A stretch of DNA of 37,061 nt from Brumimicrobium sp965659845 (GCA_965659845.1 CBFHXS010000013.1:1-37061); one strand, 5' to 3'. Positions 1 to 8,650 are shown, counted from the first letter of the stretch. Numbers and translations: made by a program. Notes: generated by a model from the sequence alone, not told the origin.

Positions 1-1326
1 TATTATCAAAATGATCTAGAGTTCAGGAATAAAAAATTAAACAACTCTCAAAAGGATTCAGTAAGATTGACTTTAGGTGAAGGTAGAGTTGTATCCATAC
101 AAGGACCTCCAGGCACAGGTAAAACAACAACATTAGTTGAAGCCATACATCAACTTGTTAAGAATAAGAAAAAAGTTATTGCTTCTGCCCCGAGTAATGC
201 TGCGGTTGATAATTTAGCTAAACGACTAATTCAAAATGGATTAAACATTGTACGCATAGGAAATACTGCAAAGGTGGATAATGCCCTATGGCCAAAGACG
301 CCTGAAGGAATAATATCCGCTCCCAATTATCAAAAAGAGTTCAAAAAACTTCGTGCACAAGCAAATGAGCTACAAAAGAAAGCGCAACAGTTCAAACGAA
401 ATTTCACCAAAGAAGACCGTGAAAACAGGAAGCTCTGGAGAAAAGAAGCGAGAGCGATTAAAAAAGAAATTAGAAAACTAACGCATTATCATCTGTCTAA
501 ACATATAGAAAATGCAGATGTTATCTTAGGAACGCCCATTGGACTTTGTGATGGATTGATATCAGATATCAATTTCGATGTAGCCTTGATTGATGAAGCA
601 GGACAGTGCTTGATCCCTATGGGATTTTTAGTCATGGATAATGCAGACAAAGTAATCTTATGTGGAGACCAATGTCAGTTACCTCCAACTGTAATTGATA
701 AAAAGGCAGAAAAACAAGGTCTTGCAAAGTCAATCTTAGAAGAGGTCTTAATAAACGGTTCTCCCGATGAATTACTATCTATTCAATATCGAATGCCTCC
801 TCAGGTTGCGGCATTCTCATCGAACTATTTCTATCAAGGAAAGGTACAATCATTTAAGAAGGATGAGAAGCAACACTTATTGTTTTACGACACAGCTGGA
901 GCAGGTTATAAGGAGGAAGAAAGTGAGCAAGGAAGTAGACATAACCCTGAAGAACTTCAAATCGCCAAAAAAATAGTCAGTCAACACAACATAAAAAGCG
1001 CAACATTTATTTCACCTTACTCAGCACAGGTGAGAGAAGCAAAGAAGGAACTTCCTGAAAGCCTAAATTGCATGACTATAGATGGATTCCAAGGACAAGA
1101 AGACGATGTGATAATTATTTCACTCGTTAGAAATAACGAAGAAGGAAAGATTGGATTTTTATCCGACTACCGAAGAATGAACGTTGCGTTAACACGATCC
1201 TCTTCTATGCTTTATATAATTGGTGATTCTGTCACGCTAGCTGGTGACAATTTCTACCAGTCTTTCATTGAATATGCTGAATCTATCGAAGGTTATAAAA
1301 GCGTATTTGAACTTTTATACGAATAA
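1..1326 (+). CDS. Superfamily 1 DNA/RNA helicase, C-terminal part (5' end cut by window)
   Basis: This is an ATP-dependent helicase of the Upf1/IGHMBP2/DNA2-like branch of superfamily 1. The frame is open from the first base, and the residues before the TTG at 67 (LNNSQKDSV) look like the Q motif that precedes Walker A in this family. The gene therefore starts outside the window and the TTG at 67 is not a real start. Motifs in order: Walker A GPPGTGKTTT at nt 103-132, motif Ia APSNAAVDNL, Walker B DEAGQ near nt 592-606, motif III GDQCQLPPT, motif IV QYRMPP, motif V DGFQGQEDDVI and motif VI RMNVALTRS near nt 1174-1200. The whole ATPase core is present and intact. A lysine- and arginine-rich helical insertion lies between motifs Ia and II (about nt 340-480). 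The substrate cannot be told from sequence. It is convergent with metK and ends at a shared hairpin. Confidence 0.9.
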   Translation, partial: YYQNDLEFRNKKLNNSQKDSVRLTLGEGRVVSIQGPPGTGKTTTLVEAIHQLVKNKKKVIASAPSNAAVDNLAKRLIQNGLNIVRIGNTAKVDNALWPKTPEGIISAPNYQKEFKKLRAQANELQKKAQQFKRNFTKEDRENRKLWRKEARAIKKEIRKLTHYHLSKHIENADVILGTPIGLCDGLISDINFDVALIDEAGQCLIPMGFLVMDNADKVILCGDQCQLPPTVIDKKAEKQGLAKSILEEVLINGSPDELLSIQYRMPPQVAAFSSNYFYQGKVQSFKKDEKQHLLFYDTAGAGYKEEESEQGSRHNPEELQIAKKIVSQHNIKSATFISPYSAQVREAKKELPESLNCMTIDGFQGQEDDVIIISLVRNNEEGKIGFLSDYRRMNVALTRSSSMLYIIGDSVTLAGDNFYQSFIEYAESIEGYKSVFELLYE

Positions 1327-1356
1327 AAAAAGGGAACACAAATGTGCTCCCTTTTT
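1327..1356. terminator. Bidirectional intrinsic terminator between helicase and metK
   Basis: The stem GGGAACAC (1332-1339) pairs with GTGCTCCC (1344-1351) around the loop AAAT, flanked by A5 (1327-1331) and T5 (1352-1356). One position is A-C on the plus strand but becomes a G-U wobble on the minus strand, so the hairpin is slightly better for metK. It begins directly after the helicase stop codon and lies 18 bases beyond the metK stop, so it can end both convergent transcripts. Confidence 0.85.
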
Positions 1357-1374
1357 CAATACAATTAACAGATC

Positions 1375-2631
1375 CTACAGACTAAAAGCCTGCTTGATCT
1401 TATCAACGTAATCTAATTTTTCCCATGTAAAGAATTCAACTTCTCTTTTCGCTTCCTGACCAGCATTCTTGAAAGTCACAGTATCTGTGTAAGGCTTTCT
1501 TCCCATGTGACCATAAGCAGCAGAAGGACTATAAATAGGATTTCTCAATTTTAGTCTTTTCTCGATCGCAGCAGGTCGCATATCAAACAACTCACTAATC
1601 TTCTCAGCAATCTCTCCGTCAGAAAGATCTACTTTTGAAGTTCCGTAAGTATTTATATAGAGCCCCATAGGCTCTACTACTCCAATCGCGTAAGAAACTT
1701 GAACAAGTATCTCATCACATAAGCCAGCAGCAACCATATTCTTTGCAATGTGACGCGTAGCGTAAGCCCCTGAACGATCGACCTTAGAAGGATCTTTCCC
1801 AGAAAACGCTCCACCTCCGTGAGCTCCTTTACCACCGTAAGTATCTACGATAATCTTACGACCTGTCAAACCAGAATCACCGTGAGGTCCTCCGATCACA
1901 AACTTACCAGTCGGGTTAATGTGATACTTAATATCATCATTAAAAAGCTTTTCTATCTCAGGATTATTCAATTTTTTGATCACACGTGGGATCAATATTT
2001 CTCGAATATCTTTTTTGATTTTATCGAGTACGACTTTTTCATCTTCATCGAAATCATCATGCTGTGTGGAAACAACAATCGCATCAATTCGCTGAGGCTT
2101 GTTATCGTCACTATATTCGATCGTAACTTGTGCTTTAGCATCTGGACGCAAGTACTTAATCTCATTTTCTTCCCTTCTCAGTTCCGCCAATTCCATTAAA
2201 AGTCTATGAGAAAGATCTAGAGCTAATGGCATATAATCGTCCGTCTCATTCGTTGCATATCCGAACATCATTCCTTGATCTCCTGCACCTTGTTCTTCTG
2301 GAGCACCACGATCAACACCACGGTTAATATCTTGAGACTGCTCATGAATAGCAGAAATGATACCACAAGATTTCGCATCAAATTGATACTCACTTTTAGT
2401 ATAACCTATTTTAGCGATAACATCTCGAGCGATTTGTTGAACGTCTAAGTATATATTTGATTTCACCTCTCCTGCAAGCGTAACCAACCCTGTAGTTACA
2501 AGTGTTTCGCATGCAACCTTAGAATCGGGATCAAAAGCTAAAAAGTGATCAATTAATGCATCAGAGATCTGATCTGCTACTTTATCCGGATGTCCCTCAG
2601 AAACAGATTCAGATGTGAATAAATATGACAT
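1375..2631 (-). CDS. metK: S-adenosylmethionine synthase (methionine adenosyltransferase)
   Basis: This cytoplasmic enzyme makes S-adenosylmethionine from methionine and ATP, releasing phosphate and diphosphate. The 418-residue product has the family signatures: the N-terminal SESVSEGHPDKVADQISDA segment (GHPDK near residue 14), GAGDQGMMFGYATNET near residue 116, the FVIGGPHGDSGLTGRKI segment, and the glycine-rich loop GGGAFSGKDPSKVDRS near residue 272. It is a little longer than the E. coli enzyme, as is usual in Bacteroidota. The ATG at 2631 is followed at once by the conserved N-terminus, so the start is secure. It is divergent from tsaB with 129 bases between them. A TAnnTTTG-type element lies about 27 bases upstream. 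I saw no SAM riboswitch fold in the short leader. Confidence 0.97.
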   Translation of the reverse strand: MSYLFTSESVSEGHPDKVADQISDALIDHFLAFDPDSKVACETLVTTGLVTLAGEVKSNIYLDVQQIARDVIAKIGYTKSEYQFDAKSCGIISAIHEQSQDINRGVDRGAPEEQGAGDQGMMFGYATNETDDYMPLALDLSHRLLMELAELRREENEIKYLRPDAKAQVTIEYSDDNKPQRIDAIVVSTQHDDFDEDEKVVLDKIKKDIREILIPRVIKKLNNPEIEKLFNDDIKYHINPTGKFVIGGPHGDSGLTGRKIIVDTYGGKGAHGGGAFSGKDPSKVDRSGAYATRHIAKNMVAAGLCDEILVQVSYAIGVVEPMGLYINTYGTSKVDLSDGEIAEKISELFDMRPAAIEKRLKLRNPIYSPSAAYGHMGRKPYTDTVTFKNAGQEAKREVEFFTWEKLDYVDKIKQAFSL

Positions 2632-2657
2632 GTCTTATTATTTTAAAATTGAACTCC

Positions 2658-2665
2658 CAAAAGTA
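2658..2665 (-). promoter_or_regulatory. Candidate metK promoter, Bacteroidota -7 element
   Basis: On the minus strand this reads TACTTTTG, an exact match to the Bacteroidota -7 consensus TAnnTTTG. It would place the transcription start near 2651 and give a leader of about 20 bases before the metK ATG at 2631. No clear TTTG -33 element is found at the usual spacing, so the call rests on the -7 box and its position. Confidence 0.35.
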
Positions 2666-2747
2666 GTAATTAGATGTCAATAGTGCGAATTAATCAATCA
2701 TAAATAAAGACATAGATTAAAGTATGTCTCAAACCACATGAATTCAG

Positions 2748-2755
2748 TAAATTTG
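2748..2755 (+). promoter_or_regulatory. Candidate tsaB -7 element, near-leaderless
   Basis: TAAATTTG matches TAnnTTTG exactly but ends only five bases before the tsaB ATG at 2761. If used, the transcript would start at or very near the ATG and be leaderless. No -33 TTTG is visible, and AT-rich DNA makes chance matches common. Confidence 0.25.
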
Positions 2756-2760
2756 TTGTC

Positions 2761-3441
2761 ATGGTTCGTATACTGCATATAGAGACTGCAACTAAAGTTT
2801 GTTCTGTAGGAATTTCTCAGGATGGGGAGTTGATTGCTATTGAGGAAGAGTCTTCTTCTAAATACATTCACGCAGAGCGATTGACCGTCCTTATTGAAAA
2901 GATTATGAAAACAACTAATTTTAACTTTTCAGATCTATCCGCAATTGCAGTCACTAGCGGACCAGGATCATACACTGGACTTCGCATTGGTGTTTCTACC
3001 GCAAAAGGATTATGCTACGCAACGGACATTCCTTTAATCGCGATTGACACTTTAGATGGAATAATTGACCAAGCTAGAATTAAATATCCTGGAATAAGCA
3101 TATGTGCAATGATTGATGCTCGTAGGATGGAGGTCTTCTCAAAAATCGCTGATGAAAATGGCAACTCTGTTAAACCTCTTTCTGCAGACGAACTCGAATC
3201 GAAAACCTATGATGAGTTCAAACCATTTGTGGCTTGCGGTGATGGAGCCGAAAAATGCCAAGAAATTTGGGGAAATGATTCAGTAAAATTTGACAGCTCT
3301 ATTGGTTCTTCAGTTCGTGGGCAAATAAGAATTGCATATCAGATGTTTCAGAAAGAGAGCTTTGTTGATGTTGCTTACTTTGAACCCAGGTACTTGAAAG
3401 ATTTCGTAGCGACACAACCAAAAAAGAAGAAATTTTATTAA
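2761..3441 (+). CDS. tsaB: tRNA threonylcarbamoyladenosine biosynthesis protein TsaB
   Basis: TsaB is the non-catalytic partner of TsaD in the complex that transfers the threonylcarbamoyl group to A37 of ANN-decoding tRNAs. The 226-residue product has the ASKHA-fold N-terminus (ILHIETATKVCSVGI) and the diagnostic SGPGSYTGLRIG segment at residues 66-77, followed by GVSTAKGLCYA. A dimerisation helix region with YIHAERL at about 35-41 is also typical. TsaD itself would be longer and carry the metal-binding histidines, which are absent here. The ATG at 2761 is followed directly by the conserved N-terminus. The TPR/HTH gene begins 34 bases after the stop and may be co-transcribed, though nothing suggests a functional link. 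Confidence 0.93.
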   Translation: MVRILHIETATKVCSVGISQDGELIAIEEESSSKYIHAERLTVLIEKIMKTTNFNFSDLSAIAVTSGPGSYTGLRIGVSTAKGLCYATDIPLIAIDTLDGIIDQARIKYPGISICAMIDARRMEVFSKIADENGNSVKPLSADELESKTYDEFKPFVACGDGAEKCQEIWGNDSVKFDSSIGSSVRGQIRIAYQMFQKESFVDVAYFEPRYLKDFVATQPKKKKFY

Positions 3442-3475
3442 ATTTCCATTTTTTAGCTAACTATTCTCTCTTTAC

Positions 3476-5305
3476 ATGAAGTTATTGACTCTAGTATTCT
3501 TTATTAGTGTATTCTTTGCGACTCTGAGTTTTTCCCAAACTCTAGAATCACAAAAAAAATTCAGGGATGCACAAGACAGCATTTACACCTATTTATATAC
3601 CAATACCGATAAGGCAGAAAATCAAATTCAATACCTGTTAAAACAGACAGGTGAAATGGCAGACACAACCAAAGCTATAACTTACAATCTTTTCGGTACA
3701 TATCTCAATCTTATTGGAGAACTTGATTCATCAATTGTAATTTTTCAAAAAGCACTTAAAACATGCGGAGATAACAAGTATAGAAAGCTTGGCATTCTAT
3801 CCAATATTGGCACCGCATACAGAAACAATTGTGAATATAACGAGTCTAGGCTGATCTTTGAGGATTTGAAAACCTTATACTTGAACGAGAATGACAGTCT
3901 TGGATATGCTAAAGTGCAAGGCGAATTAGGGGGTATTTTCAATCTAACTTTACAACACGAAAAAGCAGTTAAGCATCTTACTGAGGCTATAGAAATCTAT
4001 GAAAAGTATGGCGGTAGCAAAATAGAACTGGGAGTCATATTACAGCGTTTAGCAAATTCTTATTTAAAGCAAGAAAAATTTGATTTCGCATTAGAAATAT
4101 ATGAAAAAACACTTGAGAATTTCAAGGAAGCAAAAAGAATGGATAACTATTATCTCACGCTTGTAAATGTGGCCGACTGTTATCAATACAAAAGTGATTA
4201 CAAAAAAGCACTTGAAACCATAAACGAAAGCATAAAGGGACTTAAACCCTTCAAGAACGATCATTTACTTGCAGCGGCATACGGGGTAAAAGGCGATGCA
4301 CTCAAGAAACTTAAGTATTACCAGAGATCAAAAAGTGCTTATGAAAAAGCGATTTCGTTCGCTTACAAAAGCGGCTCTTCCAGAACTCTCCAAATTGCTC
4401 GAGAGTTTTTGAGTCTACTAATAATTCAACAAAATCAAAATAGAATTGATCAATTAATTCTTGATACAGAACCTTTTTACGACGATGCAAATATAGAATA
4501 TCAGTACTCGTACTTAGAGGTTCTATCTGAGGCTTATGCTTTTAGCCAACAATTTGACAAAGCGTGTAAAGCTTCTAAGCAGTCACACATTTTAAAAGAT
4601 TCATCCTATTATCAAAACAAAAAAGAATTAGTTGACGACATACAGGCACTTTACAGAGTAAACGAAAGGGAAAAAGAGAATAGAGAGCTAAATAATACTA
4701 TAGAAGAAAAAGAAGAAAGTATTTCGATATTATCATTAAGTATCATCGTATTATTTGTGATGATTGTATTCATTATTATCATTTTACTGACACGCACAAA
4801 TTACCAGAAAAGGATTTTATCGCTTGAAAAGGAGAGGTCGAATGACCTCAATCAAAAATTAAAGTTTGAACAAGAAAACATTCAATTAAAAGAGCAACTA
4901 ATCGAAAAACAAAAGACTGAGTTGCTCGGGTATTCTTTAGAGGTCGCTAATGTAAATGAAAAAATTGATAACTTAATCAAAGAGTCAGAAAAATCGGGAG
5001 ATAACGAGCATGTTGGAAAGCAACTAAAATCATTGATCACTGTGAATAAGAGTTGGGATTCTTTTATAGCACGCTTTAAGGAAACTGATCCTGAATTTAT
5101 CCCAAGACTTTCGAAAGCTTATCCTAAACTAACACAGAAAGACCTTGAATTCTGCTCTCTTGTTCGTATTAATATATCTTATAAGGATATTGCAAATTTC
5201 TTGCAAATTTCCCACGAAAGTGTTTTCAAAAAGCGATATCGTATTGCTCAAAAAATGGAACTTGAAAAAGGAACTGAATTTCAACAATTCATTATTCAAT
5301 TTTGA
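3476..5305 (+). CDS. Membrane-anchored TPR protein with C-terminal LuxR-like HTH
   Basis: This 609-residue protein appears to be a one-component membrane-bound regulator. It has a signal peptide (MKLLTLVFFISVFFATLSFSQ), then a long helical region with tetratricopeptide-like repeats at about residues 40-390, for example GTYLNLIGELDSSIVIFQKAL and NSYLKQEKFDFALEIYEKTL. A coiled-coil stretch, one strongly hydrophobic transmembrane helix at about 417-440 and a second charged coiled coil at about 450-490 follow. The C-terminus has a LuxR/GerE-type helix-turn-helix at about 550-600 (LTQKDLEFCSLVR...SYKDIANFLQISHESVFKKRYRI). The topology implied is TPR outside the cytoplasm and HTH inside. This architecture is common in Bacteroidota, but ligands and targets are generally unknown. 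No receiver or kinase domain is seen. The last 10 bases overlap the convergent gene at 5296-5754. Confidence 0.8.
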   Translation: MKLLTLVFFISVFFATLSFSQTLESQKKFRDAQDSIYTYLYTNTDKAENQIQYLLKQTGEMADTTKAITYNLFGTYLNLIGELDSSIVIFQKALKTCGDNKYRKLGILSNIGTAYRNNCEYNESRLIFEDLKTLYLNENDSLGYAKVQGELGGIFNLTLQHEKAVKHLTEAIEIYEKYGGSKIELGVILQRLANSYLKQEKFDFALEIYEKTLENFKEAKRMDNYYLTLVNVADCYQYKSDYKKALETINESIKGLKPFKNDHLLAAAYGVKGDALKKLKYYQRSKSAYEKAISFAYKSGSSRTLQIAREFLSLLIIQQNQNRIDQLILDTEPFYDDANIEYQYSYLEVLSEAYAFSQQFDKACKASKQSHILKDSSYYQNKKELVDDIQALYRVNEREKENRELNNTIEEKEESISILSLSIIVLFVMIVFIIIILLTRTNYQKRILSLEKERSNDLNQKLKFEQENIQLKEQLIEKQKTELLGYSLEVANVNEKIDNLIKESEKSGDNEHVGKQLKSLITVNKSWDSFIARFKETDPEFIPRLSKAYPKLTQKDLEFCSLVRINISYKDIANFLQISHESVFKKRYRIAQKMELEKGTEFQQFIIQF

Positions 5306-5754
5306 TGGATTAATGGTTTAGCATAAAGTAATCCTCCGATACTAAACCCTGCCACGAGCAGGTAATCGGCAATATTGTAAAGCCAAATATTCTGTTCTAA
5401 TTCCATCATACTCCTTTTCTCAATCAGAACTTGACTTACAGTTAATACATGGATGACCTCTCCAATAAGAAAAAACACAATCATCAAACCCACCCATTTC
5501 ATATAATTTGATCGAATTTCATCAATATCATTACTTTCGTTTGAACTGACCGCGGAAGTTAAACCAATAAAAACCACCCCTAGGAGAATATATATTAATT
5601 TGAGGTGTGCAGGCTGATAATAGGTAAATTCAATCCCTGTAAAATTAGAAACGAGCCACTCGCTAATACTATCTACCCAATAAAGTGATAAGCCAAATAC
5701 AATAATAATGAGGAAAGGAAGTCGATATTCCTTGTTGAGGAGATAATAAAACAT
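5296..5754 (-). CDS. Small integral membrane protein, unknown function
   Basis: I do not recognise this 152-residue protein. It has about four hydrophobic helices: residues 12-30, 50-68, 85-105 and 128-145. Polar, acidic loops such as SSNESNDIDEIRSN separate them. There is no signal peptide cleavage site or catalytic motif that I can name. The ATG at 5754 is six bases after the stop of the secreted-protein gene on the same strand, so it is almost certainly the last gene of a dnaB-led run. Its 3' end overlaps the end of the convergent TPR/HTH gene by 10 bases, which leaves no room for a conventional intergenic terminator. I considered an exosortase-associated small membrane protein but saw no supporting signature. 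Confidence 0.7.
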   Translation of the reverse strand: MFYYLLNKEYRLPFLIIIVFGLSLYWVDSISEWLVSNFTGIEFTYYQPAHLKLIYILLGVVFIGLTSAVSSNESNDIDEIRSNYMKWVGLMIVFFLIGEVIHVLTVSQVLIEKRSMMELEQNIWLYNIADYLLVAGFSIGGLLYAKPLIHQN

Positions 5755-5760
5755 GCTTTC

Positions 5761-7023
5761 TTACGTCTTCCGTTTTTTCTTTTTAGCTGCGGGAAATAGA
5801 ACATTATTCAATATCAATCTGTATCCAGCTGAGTTTGGATGGAGACTAAGATCTGTATGAGGATCACCTACTCTATGCTGATAATCTTCCGGATCATGAC
5901 CACCATAAAATGTCCAAGTACCATTCCCCATTTCTCCATGAATATATTTCACTGTTCCCAGGGATTTTGACTCCCCCATAATAGTTACTGAAGATTTTAC
6001 ATATTCTTTTACAAAGTCAGTCGTTTGACCATAAAAATCTTTAACAACTTGTTTGTGACACTGTGTTAGCATTGTCGGAACAACATCCCACTTTGCTGAA
6101 AATTCAAACAATGTGAATGCATCACTCCTCTCATTCATAGCTCTATGTCTTTTAGTTCCATCAATAGTCGAGTATTCATATTCGTATGGACTCTCTACAA
6201 TTGAATAATCTTCAAAAGCAAAAGAACTTGAGAAGTCCATTTTTGACTGATAGTTTGGGTCCATCCCATCCCCATCAAACATCTGCTCAACAATATCTGT
6301 TTTATGGGCAGCCAATGCTATATCAAAACTATCAGTGCCACTACACATTGTAAAAAGGAAGCCTCCAGCTACAACGTAGTTCTTGATTGATTGTGCAACA
6401 GCTAACTTCATATCTGAAACTTTATTGAACCCTAGACTCTTCGCACTCGCCTCTAATGTTGCTACCTGCTCTCTATACCATGGAGCATTTCTATATGCAG
6501 CATAAAACTTACCATACTGCCCTGTAAAATCTTCATGATGCAAATGTAACCAGTCATACTCTGCTAATCCACCAGAAACAACCGTAGAGTCATATACTTT
6601 ATCGTAAGGGATTTCAGCATATTCCATTACAAGCGTTACCGCATCATCCCATGGCTGCTTTCCATCAGGTGTGTAAACAGCAATCTTCGGTGCAACTTCC
6701 AATTGAACAACTTCCTGATTCACCTCTGGGGATGAGATCTTTCTTTTGATGGTATTTACCTGACCGTCAGCCAAAACTTCATAACTAACACCACGAATCA
6801 CGAGCTCATCTTCGATTGAAGATAAGTGTGGCAGCAAGAATGAACCACCTCGGTAATTGAGCAACCATTCCATAGTCACTCCATTCTCAAGAACGAAATA
6901 AGATATTCCATAGGCCTTCAGGTGATTTGTTTGCGTATCATCCATAGGCACAAGAATCTTACCCGCAAAGCTTTGCAGCGTGATTAACAGACTAATACCA
7001 GTAAGTAATACATAATTAAGCAT
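5761..7023 (-). CDS. Conserved secreted protein, often labelled 'asparagine synthetase B' in Bacteroidota
   Basis: This 420-residue protein has an N-terminal signal peptide (MLNYVLLTGISLLITLQSFA) and a very basic C-terminus (AAKKKKRKT). From memory of the family, near-identical motifs occur across Bacteroidota: ILVPMD at the mature N-terminus, WLLNYRGGSFL, PWDDAVTLV, AEIPYDKVYD, YDWLHLHHEDFTGQYGKF, FTMCSGTDSFDIALAA, MFDGDGMDP, GTWTFYGGHDPEDYQHRVGDP and HPNSAGYRLILNNVLFP. Databases commonly call these proteins asparagine synthetase B. I see no AsnB glutaminase domain with an N-terminal Cys and no PP-loop synthetase motif, so that name looks wrong. The CSGTD loop and GGHDPE segment suggest a class I amidotransferase or ThuA-like fold, but this is inference. 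It lies 37 bases after dnaB and six bases before the small membrane gene. Confidence 0.75.
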   Translation of the reverse strand: MLNYVLLTGISLLITLQSFAGKILVPMDDTQTNHLKAYGISYFVLENGVTMEWLLNYRGGSFLLPHLSSIEDELVIRGVSYEVLADGQVNTIKRKISSPEVNQEVVQLEVAPKIAVYTPDGKQPWDDAVTLVMEYAEIPYDKVYDSTVVSGGLAEYDWLHLHHEDFTGQYGKFYAAYRNAPWYREQVATLEASAKSLGFNKVSDMKLAVAQSIKNYVVAGGFLFTMCSGTDSFDIALAAHKTDIVEQMFDGDGMDPNYQSKMDFSSSFAFEDYSIVESPYEYEYSTIDGTKRHRAMNERSDAFTLFEFSAKWDVVPTMLTQCHKQVVKDFYGQTTDFVKEYVKSSVTIMGESKSLGTVKYIHGEMGNGTWTFYGGHDPEDYQHRVGDPHTDLSLHPNSAGYRLILNNVLFPAAKKKKRKT

Positions 7024-7060
7024 AGATCTTGTATTTTTTAGATTGAAAACCTATTCACTA

Positions 7061-8638
7061 TTAGAACGGAGTATCTTCAACTTCATTGCTTGATACATCA
7101 AAATCGTCATCGTTGAAGTCATCCATTTTACTAGAACGAATCATAACGTTTTCTTCACCACCTGATTCAAAATCACGATTAGGGTTGAGCGGAGCAGGTT
7201 CATGCCCATCATCAATACCCCCGTCAAATGACTCAACATTATCAAATTTCGCATATTTACCAACGAAACGCAATCGAACTGTATCTGTCGATCCGTTACG
7301 GTGCTTTGCAACAATGATATCTCCCATTCCTGCTGTTGGTCCTTGCTCATCTTCCATTAATCCATAGTATTCCGGACGATAAATGAAAGAGACTATATCG
7401 GCATCCTGCTCAATTGCCCCAGATTCACGAAGATCCGAAAGAACTGGTCTTTTATCCCCACCTCTTTGTTCTACCGAACGACTCAACTGAGAAAGTGCAA
7501 TCACAGGAATATTCAATTCTTTTGCGATCTCTTTGATTGAACGCGAGATCTGAGAAATCTCTTGCTCTCGGTTACCTGAATTCTTATTTGTTCCTGCTGT
7601 CATCAACTGCAAGTAATCAATAATCACAACTTGAATATCGTGCTTTTGCTTCATACGACGACACTTCGCACGTAACTCAAAAATCGAGATACCTGGAGTA
7701 TCATCTATAAATATAGGTGCCTTCGAAAGTTTAGAGATTCGTGTATGAATCTGCTGAAACTCATGATCGGCAATATTACCTTTTCTTAGTTTTTCCGCAT
7801 CAATCTGTGCCTCGGCAGAGATCAAACGTTTGATCAATTGCACACTAGACATCTCCAAGGAGAAGATTGCTACACCCATGTTATAATCCACTGCTGTATT
7901 TCGAGCCATAGAAAGTACAAAGGCTGTTTTTCCCATCGCAGGTCGTGCAGCAATTACAATCATATCAGAGCGCTGCCATCCCGATGTCATTCGATCCAAT
8001 GCCTTAAATCCAGTAGGCACTCCAGAAACACCATCAGTATTCTTTCGAGCATTTTCGATCTCCTCAATAGCCCCTTTCATAGCAGTTTGCATTGTATCGT
8101 AGCTCTTTTTCATATTGCTCTGCGCAATCGCAAAAAGATCCTCCTCTGCTTTAGAAAGAACGTTAAATACATCCTTAGTCTCATCGTAAGCTTCTTTCAA
8201 AATCTCACTAGACATCGTAATAATCTCACGCTGAATGAACTTTTCAATAATGATTCTACTATGATATTCTACGTGAGCAGCAGAAGCAACTTTGTTGGTC
8301 AACGAAGATAAATAATAAGGACCACCAGCAATTTCGAGTTTCCCCATCTTACGCAACTCTTCAGTTACAGTCAAAAGGTCAATAGGGGTTGATGTACTGT
8401 ATAATTCAGCAATCGCTTCAAAAATCAGTTTATGCTTAGGGTCATAGAACGCATCAGGTGTGCGCAAAATATCGATAGCATCATTCACTGCTCCACCATC
8501 AATCATCATTGCACCCAAAACAGCTTCTTCGAGATCCTTTGCCTGAGGAGGCACACGACCAATATCCATAGGAGTTTTAGTCTGTCTTTTACTACGACTC
8601 ACCCCTACTCGACTGTCCTTACGTTCATCCTTATCCAT
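7061..8638 (-). CDS. dnaB: Replicative DNA helicase DnaB
   Basis: DnaB is the hexameric 5'-3' replication-fork helicase. The N-terminal domain begins PPQAKDLEEAVLGAMM. The RecA-like domain has Walker A ARPAMGKTAF near residue 235, SLEMS, Walker B VVIIDYLQLM, and the C-terminal block LSQLSRSVEQRGG...LSDLRESGAIEQDAD. I place the start at the ATG at 8638, giving 525 residues (MDKDERKDSR...). The frame stays open upstream to a possible start at 8854, but that extension is hydrophobic, cysteine-rich, unlike DnaB, and crosses the likely promoter. The C-terminus has an acidic, low-complexity tail (DDFNDDDFDVSSNE), often seen in Bacteroidota DnaB. No intein is present. Two secreted or membrane-protein genes follow in the same direction. 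Confidence 0.96.
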   Translation of the reverse strand: MDKDERKDSRVGVSRSKRQTKTPMDIGRVPPQAKDLEEAVLGAMMIDGGAVNDAIDILRTPDAFYDPKHKLIFEAIAELYSTSTPIDLLTVTEELRKMGKLEIAGGPYYLSSLTNKVASAAHVEYHSRIIIEKFIQREIITMSSEILKEAYDETKDVFNVLSKAEEDLFAIAQSNMKKSYDTMQTAMKGAIEEIENARKNTDGVSGVPTGFKALDRMTSGWQRSDMIVIAARPAMGKTAFVLSMARNTAVDYNMGVAIFSLEMSSVQLIKRLISAEAQIDAEKLRKGNIADHEFQQIHTRISKLSKAPIFIDDTPGISIFELRAKCRRMKQKHDIQVVIIDYLQLMTAGTNKNSGNREQEISQISRSIKEIAKELNIPVIALSQLSRSVEQRGGDKRPVLSDLRESGAIEQDADIVSFIYRPEYYGLMEDEQGPTAGMGDIIVAKHRNGSTDTVRLRFVGKYAKFDNVESFDGGIDDGHEPAPLNPNRDFESGGEENVMIRSSKMDDFNDDDFDVSSNEVEDTPF

Positions 8639-8642
8639 AGTA

Positions 8643-8650
8643 CAAATATA
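8643..8650 (-). promoter_or_regulatory. Candidate dnaB -7 promoter element
   Basis: The minus strand reads TATATTTG, an exact TAnnTTTG match ending four bases before the preferred dnaB ATG at 8638. This supports the shorter DnaB start, since the longer frame would run through it, and would give a leaderless or nearly leaderless mRNA. A TTTG lies 24 bases further upstream, slightly outside the usual -33 to -7 spacing. Confidence 0.35.

Noticed and set aside
67..1326. Complete helicase gene starting at TTG 67
   Set aside because: The frame is open to base 1 and the residues before 67 match the Q motif, so the gene is cut by the window edge.
2632..2760. SAM riboswitch upstream of metK
   Set aside because: Only about 20 bases of leader follow the likely promoter box and no paired elements of known SAM riboswitch classes are visible.
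5296..5754. Exosortase-associated small membrane protein
   Set aside because: Size and helices fit loosely, but no family signature and no exosortase gene nearby.
5761..7023. Asparagine synthetase B as a functional call
   Set aside because: The protein is secreted and lacks both the N-terminal Cys glutaminase and the ATP-PP synthetase motifs.
7838..8311. A 157-codon plus-strand reading frame inside dnaB
   Set aside because: Its composition (many His, Cys, Ser, Arg) and lack of any family motif mark it as the antisense shadow of dnaB.
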